DNA from: Chloroflexota bacterium
Lineage (GTDB): Bacteria; Chloroflexota; Anaerolineae; Ardenticatenales; Ardenticatenaceae
Assembly (NCBI GenBank): GCA_003520455.1
Contig: DOUV01000399.1
Span: 1-15,440, forward strand
Direction: 5' to 3'
DNA: 15,440 nucleotides
A model generated the notes under the pieces. That model was not told the origin of the DNA. It did no database searches and was given only the letters and a program-made list of their open reading frames with translations. A program made the position numbers and the translations under genes. Positions 14,840 through 15,440 of the stretch are shown piece after piece. Position 1 is the first letter of the stretch; the number at the start of each line of letters is the position of its first letter.

Positions 14840-15440
14840 GTGCGGCGAGTGCCGGGCGTTCGTATGAAGAGTGAGCCAACTTCAAGTAGTAGCCAGCGAC
14901 CTCGCGGGCCGGCGCGCCGCGCTGCCCTACCACAAGCCGACCGGGGTCCAGGGCCGGACTCGCCGAGATCAGGTAGCCACGGCTCACCGGCTCCACCGAC
15001 TCGTTAATATGCAGCAGCATGCTGCGCCCATAGCCGTCATTCAAGGAATCGTCGTGGTTGTTGCACGGTATTCTTCGCCACACTCCGCATGATGGTGGGT
15101 ACTACAGAATTCGGTGAGCACTCCGGGAGGATAGTTGTTGCTGGCGTAGGCGCGATCCCAGCGTTTCAGAATGCTGATAGCTGCAAAACGCACACCTCGA
15201 CTCTGGGGTCGAGGCGCAACCACTCGTCCGGTCGCGTCCCGTGTTGATCGTAATGAATGTGAGTGCTGCCCGAGTACCAACCCCGTTCTCCCAAATCCGA
15301 CCATGGTCCCATCTCGACATCGACCGCGATGGTCCCGCGTACGGGCACATCCACCCGGAGCCGGGCCGCCGTGTACTCCGTGCCTCGCTCGACCAGGATT
15401 TGAGTGAGTTACCGGCAACAATACCTTCGCCAAAATTGGG
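14840..15440 (-). pseudogene. Frameshifted CehA/McbA-type PHP metallohydrolase relic (runs off the right edge)
   Basis: Consecutive pieces of one protein lie in three frames. Frame one (about 15393-15196) reads VERGTEYTAARLRVDVP, then GERGWYSGSTHIHYDQ with a metal-binding HxH, and RPDEWLRLDPRVE. Frame two (about 15187-15065) reads AAISILKRWDRAYASNN, then PPGVLTEFCSTHHHAECGEE. Frame three (15062 down to about 14846) reads NDGYGRSMLLHINESVEPVS, ending in a helix (APAREVAGYYLKLAHSSYE) that may be the far C-terminus after a deletion. The order matches CehA/McbA-like PHP proteins, which hydrolyse esters, carbamates or phosphoesters. A further stop at about 15403 interrupts the most upstream part. 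The last piece reaches the iolD ribosome binding site region. Confidence 0.6.

Noticed and set aside
15014..15025. Palindrome GCAGCATGCTGC
   Set aside because: It is short, has no loop, and falls within coding sequence of the metallohydrolase relic, so it is probably chance.
1..15440. CRISPR arrays, tRNA or rRNA genes, transposases
   Set aside because: I saw no regularly spaced direct repeats, no tRNA-like cloverleaf and no transposase or integrase motifs on either strand.

Overview
The window is GC-rich (visibly above 60%) and almost all coding is on the minus strand. Its core is a carbohydrate catabolic cluster of the myo-inositol type: iolD, iolE, an iolA/mmsA-type dehydrogenase and an iolH-like TIM barrel. 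With these lie a tagatose/psicose 3-epimerase-like protein, a hydroxypyruvate-isomerase-like protein, a D-2-hydroxyacid dehydrogenase, two paralogous HpcH/HpaI aldolases, an RraA-family protein and an MFS transporter. Gene content, TTG/GTG starts, high GC and a dispersed-looking ACGAATT palindrome would suit a Chloroflexota (Thermomicrobia/Sphaerobacter-like) or actinobacterial bacterium. That placement is inference with low confidence.

Transcription of the minus-strand cluster runs from right to left. The right edge (about 14840-15440) holds a broken CehA/McbA-type PHP metallohydrolase. Then follow iolD (14788-12896), a 174 bp AT-rich gap with a 65 bp palindrome, iolE (12721-11828), the 3-epimerase (11675-10812) and the Hyi-like isomerase (10791-10018). 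A 0.7 kb graveyard of short gene relics (9942-9298) comes next. After it lie the 2-hydroxyacid dehydrogenase (9272-8268), a uroporphyrinogen-decarboxylase-like relic (8271-8173), iolA (8072-6594), HpcH aldolase copy 2 (6495-5734), a second HpcH relic (about 5720-5252), the MFS transporter (5255-4044), an SDR relic (4035-3787), iolH (3771-2827), the RraA-like gene (2823-2125), an OppF-type ABC ATPase relic (1984-1523), HpcH aldolase copy 1 (1482-721) and finally an HpcH start fused to an internal iolD piece (664-311). The left edge holds the 3' end of a plus-strand gene (3-167). This is convergent with the cluster, and a strong hairpin lies between the two.

Functionally, IolE and IolD carry out the dehydration and ring-opening of inositol catabolism, and IolA oxidises (methyl)malonate semialdehyde. 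IolG, IolB, IolC and IolJ are not in the window. Instead there are pyruvate-type aldolases (two HpcH and one RraA), a hydroxypyruvate-isomerase-like enzyme and a hydroxyacid dehydrogenase, which together would suit C3/C4 keto-acid chemistry. They may be a lower branch, or a separate sugar-acid pathway sharing the operon.

The most striking feature is decay. At least nine relics sit between intact genes, several keeping a 5' piece and a 3' piece joined by an internal deletion, while the intact neighbours keep good reading frames, active-site residues and ribosome binding sites.
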